NCBI RefSeq assembly: GCF_036030735.1
Contig: NZ_CP107928.1
Coordinates: 4,774,001-4,838,000, forward strand
Length of the DNA: 64,000 bases
Direction: 5' to 3'
Origin: Streptomyces sp. NBC_00425
GTDB lineage: Bacteria > Actinomycetota > Actinomycetes > Streptomycetales > Streptomycetaceae
A program made the position numbers and the translations under genes. Under the pieces are notes generated by a model. The model searched no databases and was not told the DNA's origin. It worked only from the letters and a program-made list of their open reading frames with translations. This document shows, piece after piece, positions 12,584 through 21,963 of the stretch. Position 1 is the stretch's first letter. Each line of letters begins with the position of its first letter.

Positions 12584-13110
12584 CGGTTCCTCCTCCCTGG
12601 CACCAGATCCCCGGCCGCTCGTGCGCCCAGTATCCTTTCCAGCTCGGCCATTCCCTTCGAGGTCTGGCTCTTCACCGTTCCGACCGATATGCCCAGCGCT
12701 GCCGCCGTGTCCTTCTCCGACAGGTCGAGGGCGTGCCGCAGCACCACGCAGGCGCGCTTGCGGAACGGCAGCCGGGCGAGCGCCGCGCGGACGTCCAGCA
12801 CGGCCGCCGTGTCCGGCCCCTCCACCTTCTCGGGGCTGCGGGACCAGAACAGCGTGATCCGGCGTCGCTCCCGCACCGTGCTGCGGATCCGTCCCCGCGC
12901 CAGGTTGGTCACCACACCGCGGGCGTAGGCGAGCGGGTGGTCGGCCTGTCGCAACCGGTCCCAGCGCTGCCACAGGGCGACCAGGGCATCCGCCGCGAGG
13001 TCGTCCGCCGCGTCGGTCTCGCCGGTCAGGAGGTGTGCCAGACGGGCGAGTTCGGCGTAGTGGCGTTCGAAGAATTCGTGGAACTCCGCGGACGCGTCAT
13101 CGAGGACCAT
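12580..13110 (-). CDS. SigE-family ECF RNA polymerase sigma factor
   Basis: 176 residues from ATG 13110; an upstream in-frame ATG at 13167 has no ribosome site. Region 2 is seen in FHEFFERHYAELARLAHLLTG and ADDLAADALVALWQRWDR. Region 4 is seen in LPFRKRACVVLRHALDLSEKDTAAALGISVGTVKSQTSKG, with the usual helix-turn-helix. The length is normal for the family. It is the first gene of the run sigma / anti-sigma / xylanase, and its likely targets are genes with the GGCAACCTTT box. I saw no such box before the sigma gene itself. Confidence 0.88.
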
Positions 13111-13677
13111 CCCCCGGTCGCCCTCTCCTTGCCATGATGCGCGATTTGATTGCACATTTAACAACAACGGGGGCGCAGCCTAACAGCGGCGAGCCCGGGA
13201 TTCGAACGGCGGTCCTGCTCGGTTGCGGGGCGGTGAAGGCTGACCGGCGGGCTGGTCAATGCCGGGCGAACCGGACCCCGGCCTGACTGCGCGACGTCCT
13301 CGCAGTCAGGCCGGGCCGCCAGGGCCGTACCCGGCATGGCGACGGCGACGCCACGCCCGATCCGTGAGCAGAGCGCGGCGGAGACCTGCGGTCCCCTGCC
13401 CGTCCGGGCAACGGGCAGCGGGCAGCCGGCGCTCGTGCTGCCGGGTGGCGCAGGACATCGTGGTGGTGGCGGCGTACGGCGGGCCCCAGGTGATCGACCC
13501 GCAGGGCGGTGCACGCGGCTGATCGGCGGGTGGCCCCCGAACGCACCGGGTTCCCCTGCCGGAGCGTGAGGTGCAAGCTGGAAGGGAGGCCGCCTCCCGA
13601 TCCCGGGAGTGGGCTCGGGACGACGCGGTCTCGCCACTCCGAGTGGGCCCTTCAGGGCTCGGCAGGAGGGAAGCGAG
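13111..13677. other. Intergenic region with a strong inverted repeat
   Basis: No convincing gene. It contains a perfect 15-bp inverted repeat CCCGGCCTGACTGCG (13277-13291) / CGCAGTCAGGCCGGG (13301-13315) with a 9-base loop, which could be a terminator left from a lost gene. The sigma gene's promoter should be in the AT-richer bases around 13140-13170. Confidence 0.45.
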
Positions 13678-14334
13678 ATGACAGAGCAGGTCACCACCGG
13701 TACACGTTGGCGCCTGGCCGGTGACTGGTTCGATGTGTGCAAGTGCGCCATACCGTGTCCCTGCACGTTCGCGCAGCCCCCGACCTACGGCGACTGCGAA
13801 GGCGTGCTGGTCTGGCACATCCGGGAAGGCAGCTTCGGCGACGTGCCGCTCGACGGTCTCAACGTCCTGATGCTCGGCTCCTTCGTCGGCAACCCCTGGG
13901 CCGGCACGCACACCGACCCGTACGCCGCGGTCTTCCTCGACGAGCGCGCCGACGAGCGACAACGCGGTGCGCTGGGAGCGATCTTCGGCGGTGAGGCGGG
14001 CGGATGGCCGGCGCAGTTCGGGGCGATGCTGCACCCCGAGATGCGCGGCATGGACGTCGCCCCCATCCACGTGGAGATCGACGAGGACCTCGCCGCCTGG
14101 CGGGCGGAGATTCCCGGCCGGGTCACGGCCGCCGCCGAGGCGCTCACCGGCCCGACGACTCCGGACGGCGCGCGTGTCCAGGTCCACAACGCCCCGGGCG
14201 CCGAGGTCGGCCCCGGCCAGGTCGCCACCTGGGGACGGGCCACTGCCGACCACGCCGACGCCTTCGGCTTCTCCTGGGAGCGCTCGGGGAAGTCGAGCAA
14301 GCACTTCAGGTTCGACTGGAGCGGTCCTGAGTGA
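13678..14334 (+). CDS. DUF1326 domain protein
   Basis: 218 residues from ATG 13678 with AGGAGGG 8 bases upstream. The family's metal-ligand-like cysteines are present near the N-terminus, FDVCKCAIPCPCTFAQPPTYGDCEG. The rest is a soluble alpha/beta protein. DUF1326 proteins commonly occur beside DUF2182 membrane proteins, as here, where the two genes converge. A metal-binding role is suspected from the Cys cluster, but no function is established to my knowledge. Confidence 0.85.
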   Translation: MTEQVTTGTRWRLAGDWFDVCKCAIPCPCTFAQPPTYGDCEGVLVWHIREGSFGDVPLDGLNVLMLGSFVGNPWAGTHTDPYAAVFLDERADERQRGALGAIFGGEAGGWPAQFGAMLHPEMRGMDVAPIHVEIDEDLAAWRAEIPGRVTAAAEALTGPTTPDGARVQVHNAPGAEVGPGQVATWGRATADHADAFGFSWERSGKSSKHFRFDWSGPE

Positions 14335-14451
14335 GGCGGAGCCGTCGCGCGTCCCCGGCCACCGCGGCCGGTCACGGTCGGTCCTTGCGGGACCTGCCGC
14401 CGTAGCGGGACCTGCCGTCGTGGGGGCCGGCGGCTCGCGGAGCCGGGTGCG

Positions 14452-15288
14452 TCACATGCCGTCCATCGAGGGCGTCGACGCCTGCAGCCCGGGCAGCAGC
14501 CAGTCCTGGAACGGCGCGAGCACGGCGAGGACGAGGAACGCGACGCCCACGACGCGGCCGAGCAGCGCGCCACGGGACCACAGCTTCTCCACGAAGATCA
14601 CCACGGCCAGCAGGGCCATCGCCGCCACGTTCATCACGCCGAGCGGGATCAGGACGACCATCAGTCCCGCGCAGCAGCCGACGCAGTAGGCGCCGTGGTG
14701 GCAGCCGACGCGGAGATCGCGGGCCGGCTGCCGGAATCCCGCGTAGCGCACGAGGTGAGCCATGGGGTCGCGGCAGTGGCGCAGACAGACGTTCTTGAGG
14801 GGGCCGAGCTGATACAGGCCCGCCAGCAGGAAGGCGACCGCGCCGATCCAGCGTCCCGCGGTCGGATGGTCGTCCACGAGGCCGCCGGTGAAGGCCAGGG
14901 CCGCGTAGGCGAGCAGGCCGAATGCGGTCCACACCAGCAGATAGCCGCAGACGAACTCGGCGGTGCGCCCGGTCCGCGTCCAGCCGGAGGACTGCCGGCC
15001 GATGCCACGCACCCAGGTGAGGGCCACCGGCGCCATGGACGGCAGCATCATGGCCGCCGTCATCGTCACCCACAGCAGCAGGAACAGCGGCAGCGCCATC
15101 CCCATCGTGCCGGCCTCGACCCCCATGTCCCGCGCCTGCGCGATCGTGAGCGCCCAGGCGGGCACCGCGATCAGGACGACCAGGAGCCAGGCGACGGCGA
15201 GATCCCGCGCCGGCAACAGCCCGCCGCCCGCGCCGGTCGGCGCGGGCGACCGGGCGGGTGCGAGGGCGGAACTCCGGATGTGACGCAT
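14452..15288 (-). CDS. DUF2182 integral membrane protein
   Basis: 278 residues from ATG 15288 with AGGAG 9 bases upstream. About seven membrane helices. Family motifs include MTAAMMLPSMAPV, a Cys/His loop (KNVCLRHCRDPMAHL) and HHGAYCVGCCAGLM, consistent with a predicted metal-binding membrane protein. It faces the DUF1326 gene tail to tail, and the two probably work together. The role is unknown; the arrangement hints at metal handling. Confidence 0.85.
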   Translation of the reverse strand: MRHIRSSALAPARSPAPTGAGGGLLPARDLAVAWLLVVLIAVPAWALTIAQARDMGVEAGTMGMALPLFLLLWVTMTAAMMLPSMAPVALTWVRGIGRQSSGWTRTGRTAEFVCGYLLVWTAFGLLAYAALAFTGGLVDDHPTAGRWIGAVAFLLAGLYQLGPLKNVCLRHCRDPMAHLVRYAGFRQPARDLRVGCHHGAYCVGCCAGLMVVLIPLGVMNVAAMALLAVVIFVEKLWSRGALLGRVVGVAFLVLAVLAPFQDWLLPGLQASTPSMDGM

Positions 15289-15491
15289 CGGCGTGTACTC
15301 CTGCGGATATGTCCAGGACAGCACGCATCACCCCGCGACGCGACCTCGCACGGCGGGGTCCAGGGCCGCGCCCTCGCGGGTGACGCCGTGGGGCTCGCCG
15401 GTGACGCCGACTCCGCCGCCGGGCCGGGTGGAGTCCGTCTCCGCGGGGTCGGCCTCGCCCCGCGGGGGGCGTGGGCGGGAGGATGGGCGGC

Positions 15492-15971
15492 ATGCGTATC
15501 CGCATCGACGCCGTCGACCTGCCCGGCCTCACCCGTCCCGCCTCCGCCGACGGCCGAACGCCCGCCTACGCCAACATCCATGTCGCCGTACAGCGCCGGG
15601 ACCGTCCGGCCGAACTCCTCGACCCGCAGCCCGGCGACGCGTCGTCCGCGACCTGGACCCTGGAGTGCACCGCGAGCGCCACGCCGGCCGGCACCGAGGT
15701 CGTGGGGCCGTATGTCCAGCACCGTCTGGGCCGGCGGTTCGTCTATCTGTCGTGGGGGACGGTCGACGAGGCGGGCGTCTTCACCATGTTCCGCCGCGCC
15801 AAGCTCATGCTCGACGCCGTCCCCGCCGACGTCCTCGCCGCCGCGGCACGCGAAGGACTGCTGGTCGGACGGCTCGGCCTGACCGACGCGCAGGGCGGGC
15901 CCCTGTGCGCACGGGTCGAACCCCCGCACATCGCCTGGACCGCCGCATCCGCCGGCCCGGGGGCCTCCTAG
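15492..15971 (+). CDS. DUF5990 family protein
   Basis: 159 residues from ATG 15492 with GGAGG 9 bases upstream (MRIRIDAVDLPG). The central block YVQHRLGRRFVYLSWGTVD...MFRRAKLMLDAVP is characteristic of this small actinobacterial family. No signal peptide or membrane segment. Its TAG overlaps the stop of the convergent XRE gene by four bases (CTAG). Function unknown. Confidence 0.75.
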   Translation: MRIRIDAVDLPGLTRPASADGRTPAYANIHVAVQRRDRPAELLDPQPGDASSATWTLECTASATPAGTEVVGPYVQHRLGRRFVYLSWGTVDEAGVFTMFRRAKLMLDAVPADVLAAAAREGLLVGRLGLTDAQGGPLCARVEPPHIAWTAASAGPGAS

Positions 15972-17323
15972 GGCGTGTCCGCGTCGGTGTTCTCCGCCAC
16001 GCGCAGCCACTCGGTGCCGCCGACCAGGTACTCGTGGAGGGGACGGCCCCGGCTGCCGCTGGTGCGGAACGGCTTCCCGTGGTCGTCGATCCGTACGGTG
16101 CCCTGACGGCCGCCGCTGGACCACTGCAGCTCCACGTACCACTTCACGTCGTGGGCACGGACCCGGGCGGTGACGTACAGCACCTCGGGATCGGTCCGGC
16201 TGACCTTGTAGGGGACACCGCGCTGGCCGGCCCTCGGCACGATGACGGGGTGGGGGGCGTCGAGGTCCGTGGCGAACGACCTCGTCTCCACGCCGCCGCC
16301 GCAGCCCGACGACCCCAGGTAGGCGTACCAGGCCGGGGGCGCGCTCGAGTCGACCACACGGACGTGCAGGGACTCGATGACGACGGTGTCGTCCCCGGTG
16401 CCCTGAACGGTCAGCGCCACCCGCTGCCCGTCGGCGGCGACGGCTCCGTGCGCCTTCACCCAGCCCGGCACGTCCTGCCCCATCACCGGCGGCGAGACCT
16501 CGGCGGGCGGCCGGGCGCTCAGGTACTTCCCCTCGCACTGCGGGTCTTCCCACGCATAGGTGCGGGTGCTCACCGTCAGCGGGACCGCGTCGCGGCCCGG
16601 GTCCGAGGACGGCGTGGCGCCGGCCGTCGCAGGTGGCGTGGTCGCGGAGGGGTCCTGGGAAGGGCTCGGCCGCGCCGACGGGAGTGCCGGGGAGCCGGCG
16701 GCGGACCGCGGTCCGGAGGAGGTCACGGCGTCGGCCCGCCGGCCGTTCTCCGCCGGTCCCCTCCCCGCGCCCCTCAGGTCGAGCGTGAGCGCGGTCGTCA
16801 CGGCCACGAGCGCGGCGGTGCCCGCCGCGATCAGGGCCCATCGCCTGCGGGCGGTCAACAGGAGCGCCGGCGTGCGGCGAGCGGGGCCGGACGGCCGCGA
16901 CGACGCTTCGGCGGCGGACCCGGGTGCGGCCGGACGGGAGGCCGGACCGGGGCCCGGGTCCGGCGTGGTCGCTGCGGACCGGTCCGCCGAGTCCCGGTCC
17001 GCCGAGTCCCGGTCCGCCGAGTCCCGGTCCGCCGAGTCCCGGTCCGTGTCCGCCGTCGCGCGCCGGGCGCGCTCCCGTGCCGCGTCGGCCAGGACCCAGC
17101 GCCGGTGCAACTCGCCCAGCTCCTCGGGGGTCGCCCGGCACACGCGGGCGAAGCGGGCGACGGCCGCGTTGTCACCCGGCACCCCTTCCCCCTTGCAGTA
17201 CCGGTGCAGCGTCGAGGTGCTCATGTGCGCCCGTTTCGCCAGGGCCTCGTAACTCAGCCCCGATCGCTGCTTCAACGCGCGCATCAGCGCAGCGAACTCA
17301 GCGATCTCTTCCGCCGCCTTCAC
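15968..17323 (-). CDS. XRE-family regulator with membrane helix and extracellular domain
   Basis: 451 residues. Residues ~10-65 are a helix-turn-helix of the XRE type (LSYEALAKRAHMSTSTLHRYCKG). A charged linker with four DRDSA repeats follows, then a membrane helix near 162-182 (WALIAAGTAALVAVTTALTL) and a ~220-residue outer domain with paired cysteines (DPQCEG, SSGCGGG). The layout suggests a one-component transmembrane sensor that binds DNA in the cytoplasm and senses outside. It is transcribed away from the DUF4232 gene, which may be its target. The start follows normal HTH family length. Confidence 0.8.
   Translation of the reverse strand: MKAAEEIAEFAALMRALKQRSGLSYEALAKRAHMSTSTLHRYCKGEGVPGDNAAVARFARVCRATPEELGELHRRWVLADAARERARRATADTDRDSADRDSADRDSADRDSADRSAATTPDPGPGPASRPAAPGSAAEASSRPSGPARRTPALLLTARRRWALIAAGTAALVAVTTALTLDLRGAGRGPAENGRRADAVTSSGPRSAAGSPALPSARPSPSQDPSATTPPATAGATPSSDPGRDAVPLTVSTRTYAWEDPQCEGKYLSARPPAEVSPPVMGQDVPGWVKAHGAVAADGQRVALTVQGTGDDTVVIESLHVRVVDSSAPPAWYAYLGSSGCGGGVETRSFATDLDAPHPVIVPRAGQRGVPYKVSRTDPEVLYVTARVRAHDVKWYVELQWSSGGRQGTVRIDDHGKPFRTSGSRGRPLHEYLVGGTEWLRVAENTDADTP
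16981..17040. repeat. Four perfect 15-bp tandem copies
   Basis: GGTCCGCCGAGTCCC repeated exactly four times in phase with codons of the XRE regulator, encoding the Asp/Arg/Ser linker repeats. In-frame copy change would alter the linker length only. Confidence 0.9.
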
Positions 17324-17569
17324 CAGTCCTCCATTCCGTTCGACATCCCGGGAGGGTCACGTTTCTCCAGGTGAGAGCCGGTTCGCGCATCCCGTCGTCC
17401 CGAAACGTCCCAGGGCATGGCGGATGGGACGCCGCACGGCACAGGCTTGTGTCATCCAAGCACGGCGCCTCGCCGGACCCGGTGATCGGGCCCGTGCAAC
17501 TCCGCTTGCGCAGAACGCACTTCCGGCGCGCCCACCTGCACGCCGCGCACTAGAGAAAGCAGTTCCTCC

Positions 17570-18118
17570 ATGCGTACCGCCCCTCGTTCCGTCTCCCGCG
17601 CAGCCGCCTCCTCCATGGTCGTGGCCGCCGCCCTCGGGCTCGTCGGCGTCCAGGCCGCCGCGCAGACCGCGACCGCGGCCACGAAGGAGGCCTCCTCGAT
17701 CGTCACCTGCACCACGGCCAACACCAGGCTGACCGTCACCGAGGCGGCCCGCCCGATCAACCACCTGCTGCTCAAGGCCACCAACACGGGCACCAAGTCC
17801 TGCTACGCGTACAGCGCGCCCTATCTGCGGGCCGGCGCCGACGCCCAGGCCGTGATGGCGTGGGCCGACGAGACCACGCCGCAGTCCGTGGTGACGCTCA
17901 AGCCCGGCCAGAGCGCGTACGCGGGCATCCTGACGTACTCCCCCGACGGCGAGGGGGGCTCCACGGTGAAGACCCTGGGCGTGTTCCTCGCCGACCGCAA
18001 GGGCGACGCGACGGACCAGGAGAAGACCCTGAACCTGCCGAACAGCGGTGTCTTCTTCAACAGCGCCGCCACCGTCACCTACTGGCAGGACAACGCGGCG
18101 GACGCCCTGGCCTGGTAA
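17570..18118 (+). CDS. Secreted DUF4232 protein
   Basis: 182 residues with a Sec signal peptide (SMVVAAALGLVGVQAAAQTATA). The mature part starts with VTCTTANTRLTVTEAARPINHLLLKATNTG and ends near a conserved TYW, typical of DUF4232, an extracellular beta-sandwich with one Cys pair. The 246-base region shared with the divergent XRE gene (17324-17569) holds no other gene and should carry both promoters. Function unknown. Confidence 0.85.
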   Translation: MRTAPRSVSRAAASSMVVAAALGLVGVQAAAQTATAATKEASSIVTCTTANTRLTVTEAARPINHLLLKATNTGTKSCYAYSAPYLRAGADAQAVMAWADETTPQSVVTLKPGQSAYAGILTYSPDGEGGSTVKTLGVFLADRKGDATDQEKTLNLPNSGVFFNSAATVTYWQDNAADALAW

Positions 18119-18148
18119 CCGCCCGGAGGCCCGGACCGACCACGGCGG

Positions 18149-19099
18149 ATGGGCGGCGAGGGCCGCCGGGTGATGGCCGCGGCCACCCGTGATCTGGACC
18201 CGGCCGGCTTCGACCCCGACGGCGACCTCCTCGCCCACGTCGCCGAGCTGCGGATCACCAGCCTCGTCGGCATGGTCGACCCGCCCCGCGAGGACGCCCG
18301 GGCGGCCGTGGCCGGCGCCCAGGCGGGGCACATCCGGGTCCGCATGGTGACCGGTGACGACGTCACCACCGGCGCGGCGATCGCCCGGCAGCTCGGCATC
18401 CCCGGTGAAGCGGTCCTCGGCGCCGACTTCGCCGCCCTGAGCGAGGACGAACAGCTCGCCCGCATCGACGACATCGGCGTGGTGGGACGCGTCGCACCCG
18501 AGCACAAGGTGCTGCTCGCCGACACGCTCAAGAAGAGGGGCGACGTCGTGGCGATGACCGGGGACGGCGTCAACGACGCGCCCGCCATCAAGGCCGCGGA
18601 CATCGGCATCGCGATGGGCAGCGGCACGGACGTGGCGAAGAACGCCGGACGGATGATCCTCTCCGACGACGCCTTCGCCACCATCGTCTACGCCGTGGAG
18701 CAGGGCCGGCGGATCTACGACAACCTCACCAAGTACATCCGGTTCGTCCTGCTCCTGCTGGTCACCTTCGTCCTGACGTTCCTCGGGGCCACCGTCCTCG
18801 ACATCGCCGCCGGTGAGCCGTTCACCCCGCCGCAGGTGCTGTGGATCCACTTCGTGGTCAACGCCTCGTTCGGCTTCGCGCTCGGCTTCGACCGGGAGAG
18901 CCCCGGGCTGATGCGCCGCAGGCCGCGTCCGCGCGGGGAGTCGGTGCTGACCCGGCCCGTCCTGGTGACGGTCGGGGCGGGCGGCGGGGCAGAACGGAAG
19001 GACGGCCCGTGCACGGGGGCGCGGTGGACGTCCCCCGACGCACCCGATTCCGACCCCGGCTCCACCCCGGGCGGGGGACCGTCCACCGACGAGCGGTGA
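18149..19099 (+). pseudogene. Cation-transporting P-type ATPase, internal remnant
   Basis: The frame keeps the end of the N domain, the P-domain motifs MVTGDDVTTGAAIARQLG and MTGDGVNDAPAIKAADIGIAMG, the hinge, and two membrane helices (IRFVLLLLVTFVLTFL; FTPPQVLWIHFVVNASFGFALGF). The phosphorylation motif DKTGT, the actuator domain, helices 1-4 and the last helices are all missing. After ESVLTRPVLVTV the reading turns into low-complexity sequence. It cannot pump ions and is a remnant of a ~900-residue gene. Confidence 0.85.
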
Positions 19100-19114
19100 C
19101 CGCCGCCGTGCCCG

Positions 19115-19723
19115 TCAACGGGTGACGGCATCGGCTCCGGCACTGCCGGGGGCGAGCCCGCAGGTGCCGGACCTCGACGCGCCGTCCTGTCCCGTCATAT
19201 CCACGACGATCCGGCCGTCGACGTCCAGGCTGTAGGCGATCGTGCAGGTCAGCTGACGCAGGGCGGTGTCGTCCAGTCCGTTCAGGACCAGGGGCACGCG
19301 GGTCGTGACCCTGCCGGCCGTGGCGGCCCCGACCCGCACCGTCACGCCGGGGAGAGCGGCGGGAAGGGAGGTGTCCAGGCCGGCGGCCCGGTCCTCCTCG
19401 TGCGGGCCGGCGAGCAACATCATGACGACCTTCTCCGGCGCCACCGGTGCCGCCGGCGTGCCGGAGCCCTCGTCCGCCGAGCCGTCCCCGACGGTCACGG
19501 TCGAGACCTTCGGCGTCCGTATCACGGGGCGCACCCGGCCGTCGGGGGAGCGGAAGAAGAGCACCACGTCGGTGCTGTGGGTGAGGAAGGCCTGGACGGT
19601 GGCGGGGCCGCCCGCCTCGATGACGTCGGTCTCCGGGATGCCGCAGCCGCCGAGCAGGGGAGCGCCGAGCACGAGGGCCACCGCGACGGCCGCGGCACGC
19701 CGGCGTATCCGCGCAACGCTCAT
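19115..19723 (-). CDS. Lipoprotein encoded behind a two-component system
   Basis: 202 residues. Signal peptide with lipobox LLGGCG, so it is lipid-anchored outside the membrane. The mature part (AFLTHSTDVVLFFRSPDG, then EKVVMMLLAGP and LTCTIAYSLD) resembles GerMN/LpqB-type secreted domains. The start overlaps the kinase stop as ATGA. The order regulator-kinase-lipoprotein matches, as I recall it, the afsQ1/afsQ2 locus, where a lipoprotein gene also follows. It may tune the kinase by sensing envelope state; this is inference. Confidence 0.8.
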   Translation of the reverse strand: MSVARIRRRAAAVAVALVLGAPLLGGCGIPETDVIEAGGPATVQAFLTHSTDVVLFFRSPDGRVRPVIRTPKVSTVTVGDGSADEGSGTPAAPVAPEKVVMMLLAGPHEEDRAAGLDTSLPAALPGVTVRVGAATAGRVTTRVPLVLNGLDDTALRQLTCTIAYSLDVDGRIVVDMTGQDGASRSGTCGLAPGSAGADAVTR

Positions 19724-21249
19724 CCGCCGGCCTCCTCCACGTGGAGCGGTATCTCGACGGTGAAGACGGCGCCGCCGCCGGGCAGGTTCCCCGCGTGGAT
19801 CGTTCCGCCGTGCAGCCGCACGTTCTCCTGGGTGATCGCCAGCCCCAGGCCGCTGCCCGCCGAACGGGTACGGGCCGCGTCGGCCTTGTAGAAGCGGTCG
19901 AAGATGTGCGGGAGGGACTCGGGACGGATGCCGGGACCGCTGTCCACGACCTCGGTGACCAGCACGGGCACGTCCGGGGGCCGCTCCTCGGTGCGCAGGC
20001 GCACCGTGACGGGTGCGCCGCCGTGCCGCAGGGCGTTGCCGACGAGGTTGGCGACCACCACGTCGAAGCGGCGCGGGTCGAGGCGGGCCCGGATGCCGCC
20101 GGGCAGTTCGACGCGGACCCGGCCGTCGGTCCAGTGCCGGTGCTGCAGCGTCTTGCCGATGGCCTCGGCGACGTCGACCTCGTCGGTGTTCAGCTCGGCC
20201 GCGCGGGCGTCGAAGCGGGAGATCTCCATCAGGTCCTCGACGAGCACGGCGAGCTTCCCGGTCTCCGCGCTGACCAGCCGGACCGCCCGCGCGGTGTCGG
20301 CGTCCAGGTCGTCCGCGTCCTCGTCGAGGACCTCGGTGACGGCGAGCATCCCGGCGAGCGGGGTGCGCAGTTCGTGCGAGACGTCGGAGGCGAACCGGCG
20401 GGCGCGCTCCTCGGCCTCACGCAACTCCCGTACGGAACGCTCGAGTTGCGCCGCCGACTCGTTGAAGGTGCGTGCCAGGTCCGCCAGTTCGTCACTGCCG
20501 CGCACCGGAATGCGGGTGTCGAGTCGGCCGCTGCCCATGCTGCGGGCCGCCCGGCTCAGTTCCCGCACCGGGCGCAGCACGCTGCGGGCGGCGAGCAGGG
20601 CGGGGATCAGCGCGACGACGAGGCCGGGCACGGCGCCGTCCCGGGCGGCGGTGAGGAGCGCGTCGACGTTGAGCTGCTCGTCGGTCATCCGCATGACGGC
20701 GTACAGGACGAGACCGCTCGGCAGCACGCTCGACGCGCTCGCCTTGAAGACGGTGGGCATGGCGATGGTGAGGTAGGGGACGCCGTCCTTGACGACCCGT
20801 TCGAAGCTGCCGTGCGGGTCGGCCACCGCGGCGCGCCGCAGTTCGGGCGTGATGACGGTGGAGACGGGGTTCTCGCCCGAGGAGGCGCGCAGCGAGCCGT
20901 ACTCGGCGAACACCACCCACGGGTGCGGCTTGCCCTTGCGGGCGATGTCCCGCAGCACCTCCTCCAGGCCCTCCCTCCGCACCGGCAGGGAGAAGCCCGT
21001 CTGCTGGACCTGGTCGCGGAACGACGTGACCGCCGTGTCCTGGGCGGTCTCCAGCAGCGCGTTGCGGGCCTCACGGTAGGTCAGGGCGGCCGTCGTGCCG
21101 GCGCTGACGGCCGCGACCAGCAGGAAGGCGAGCAGCAGCCGCGTACGCAGACCGAACGCCCTGACCCGCGAGCGCTCCTCGGCGGACGTGCCGCCTCGTC
21201 CCGCGTCGTCGCCGCGGCGCGGCCTGCCGCGCCGGAGGGCGGTGATCAC
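19720..21249 (-). CDS. Sensor histidine kinase, AfsQ2-like
   Basis: 509 residues from GTG 21249, which overlaps the regulator stop as GTGA. First membrane helix in LLLAFLLVAAVSAGTTAAL, an outer sensor domain of ~140 residues, and a second helix in GLVVALIPALLAARSVL. Then come HAMP (LRPVRELSRAARSMG...LARTFNESAAQLE), the phospho-acceptor H292 in DVSHELRTPLAGML, the N-box NLVGNALRHGG, and G-boxes DSGPGI and GSGLGLAI. It phosphorylates the regulator encoded next to it. Membership of an operon with Fem- and MurJ-like genes suggests it responds to wall stress or wall-active compounds. Confidence 0.9.
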   Translation of the reverse strand: MITALRRGRPRRGDDAGRGGTSAEERSRVRAFGLRTRLLLAFLLVAAVSAGTTAALTYREARNALLETAQDTAVTSFRDQVQQTGFSLPVRREGLEEVLRDIARKGKPHPWVVFAEYGSLRASSGENPVSTVITPELRRAAVADPHGSFERVVKDGVPYLTIAMPTVFKASASSVLPSGLVLYAVMRMTDEQLNVDALLTAARDGAVPGLVVALIPALLAARSVLRPVRELSRAARSMGSGRLDTRIPVRGSDELADLARTFNESAAQLERSVRELREAEERARRFASDVSHELRTPLAGMLAVTEVLDEDADDLDADTARAVRLVSAETGKLAVLVEDLMEISRFDARAAELNTDEVDVAEAIGKTLQHRHWTDGRVRVELPGGIRARLDPRRFDVVVANLVGNALRHGGAPVTVRLRTEERPPDVPVLVTEVVDSGPGIRPESLPHIFDRFYKADAARTRSAGSGLGLAITQENVRLHGGTIHAGNLPGGGAVFTVEIPLHVEEAGG

Positions 21250-21929
21250 AGCGGTCCGAAGCGGTACCCGAAGCCGCGCAGCGTCTGCACGTAACGGGGG
21301 CTGCCGGGCTCGTCCTCGATCTTGCCGCGCAGCCGTGCCACGCATGCGTCGACCAGCCGGGCGTCGGCGTGGTAGCTGTGCTCCCAGACGTGCTCCAGCA
21401 GTTGCTGCCTGCTGAAGACCTGCTCGGGGGCGGCGCACAGGTGCAGCAGGAGCTTGAGCTCCGAGGGGGCGAGGGCGAGCGGCCGGCCGGCTTTGGCGAC
21501 GGTCAGTCCGACCCGGTCGACGGTGAGCGCGCCGTACACCTCGATGGCCGGGCGGCCCGGGCTGCCGTCGTCCAGGCGGCGCAGCACGGCTCGGATCCGG
21601 GCCTCGATCACCTCGGTGCGGGCGGGCTTGACGATGTAGTCGTCGGCGCCGGCCTCCAGGCCGATGACCACGTCGAAGTCGTCCCCGCGCGCGGTGAGCA
21701 TGATGATCGGCAGCTGGCTGCGCTCGCGGACCTGCCGGCAGACCTGCACGCCGTTCATTCCGGGCAGCATCAGGTCCAGCAGCAGCAGGTCGGGGCGGAA
21801 CTCGGCGAGCGCGGCGAGGCCGGCCTCGCCGGTCGCGGCCGCCCGTACCTCGTGGCCGCGGCGGCGCAGACCGAGTTCGACCCCCTCGCGTACGGAAGGG
21901 TCGTCCTCGATGAGGAGCACGCGGGGCAT
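21246..21929 (-). CDS. OmpR-family response regulator, AfsQ1-like
   Basis: 227 residues from ATG 21929 with GAGGGAG upstream. The receiver domain has acidic residues at D9/D10, phospho-acceptor D52 in LLLLDLMLPGM, and K in ADDYIVKP. The C-terminal winged helix ends DARLVDACVARLRGKIED...TLRGFGYRFGPL, which resembles AfsQ1. It lies 34 bases after the MurJ-like gene and overlaps the kinase gene, so all belong to one transcript. Likely targets include this operon. Confidence 0.9.
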   Translation of the reverse strand: MPRVLLIEDDPSVREGVELGLRRRGHEVRAAATGEAGLAALAEFRPDLLLLDLMLPGMNGVQVCRQVRERSQLPIIMLTARGDDFDVVIGLEAGADDYIVKPARTEVIEARIRAVLRRLDDGSPGRPAIEVYGALTVDRVGLTVAKAGRPLALAPSELKLLLHLCAAPEQVFSRQQLLEHVWEHSYHADARLVDACVARLRGKIEDEPGSPRYVQTLRGFGYRFGPL

Positions 21930-21963
21930 CGGCGGTTCTCCCTCGGTGGTGGTCGGGTCGTGG

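Noticed and set aside
13191..13208. Second tRNA T-arm-like sequence (GTTCGAATCCCGGGCTCG, minus strand)
   Set aside because: The same test fails: only two T-stem pairs form and no cloverleaf exists.
13277..13315. Insertion-sequence terminal inverted repeat
   Set aside because: The arms are only 9 bases apart, so it is a hairpin; no transposase lies between or beside them.
16981..17040. Possible CRISPR-like array
   Set aside because: Perfect 15-bp units with no spacers, in frame inside a coding region.
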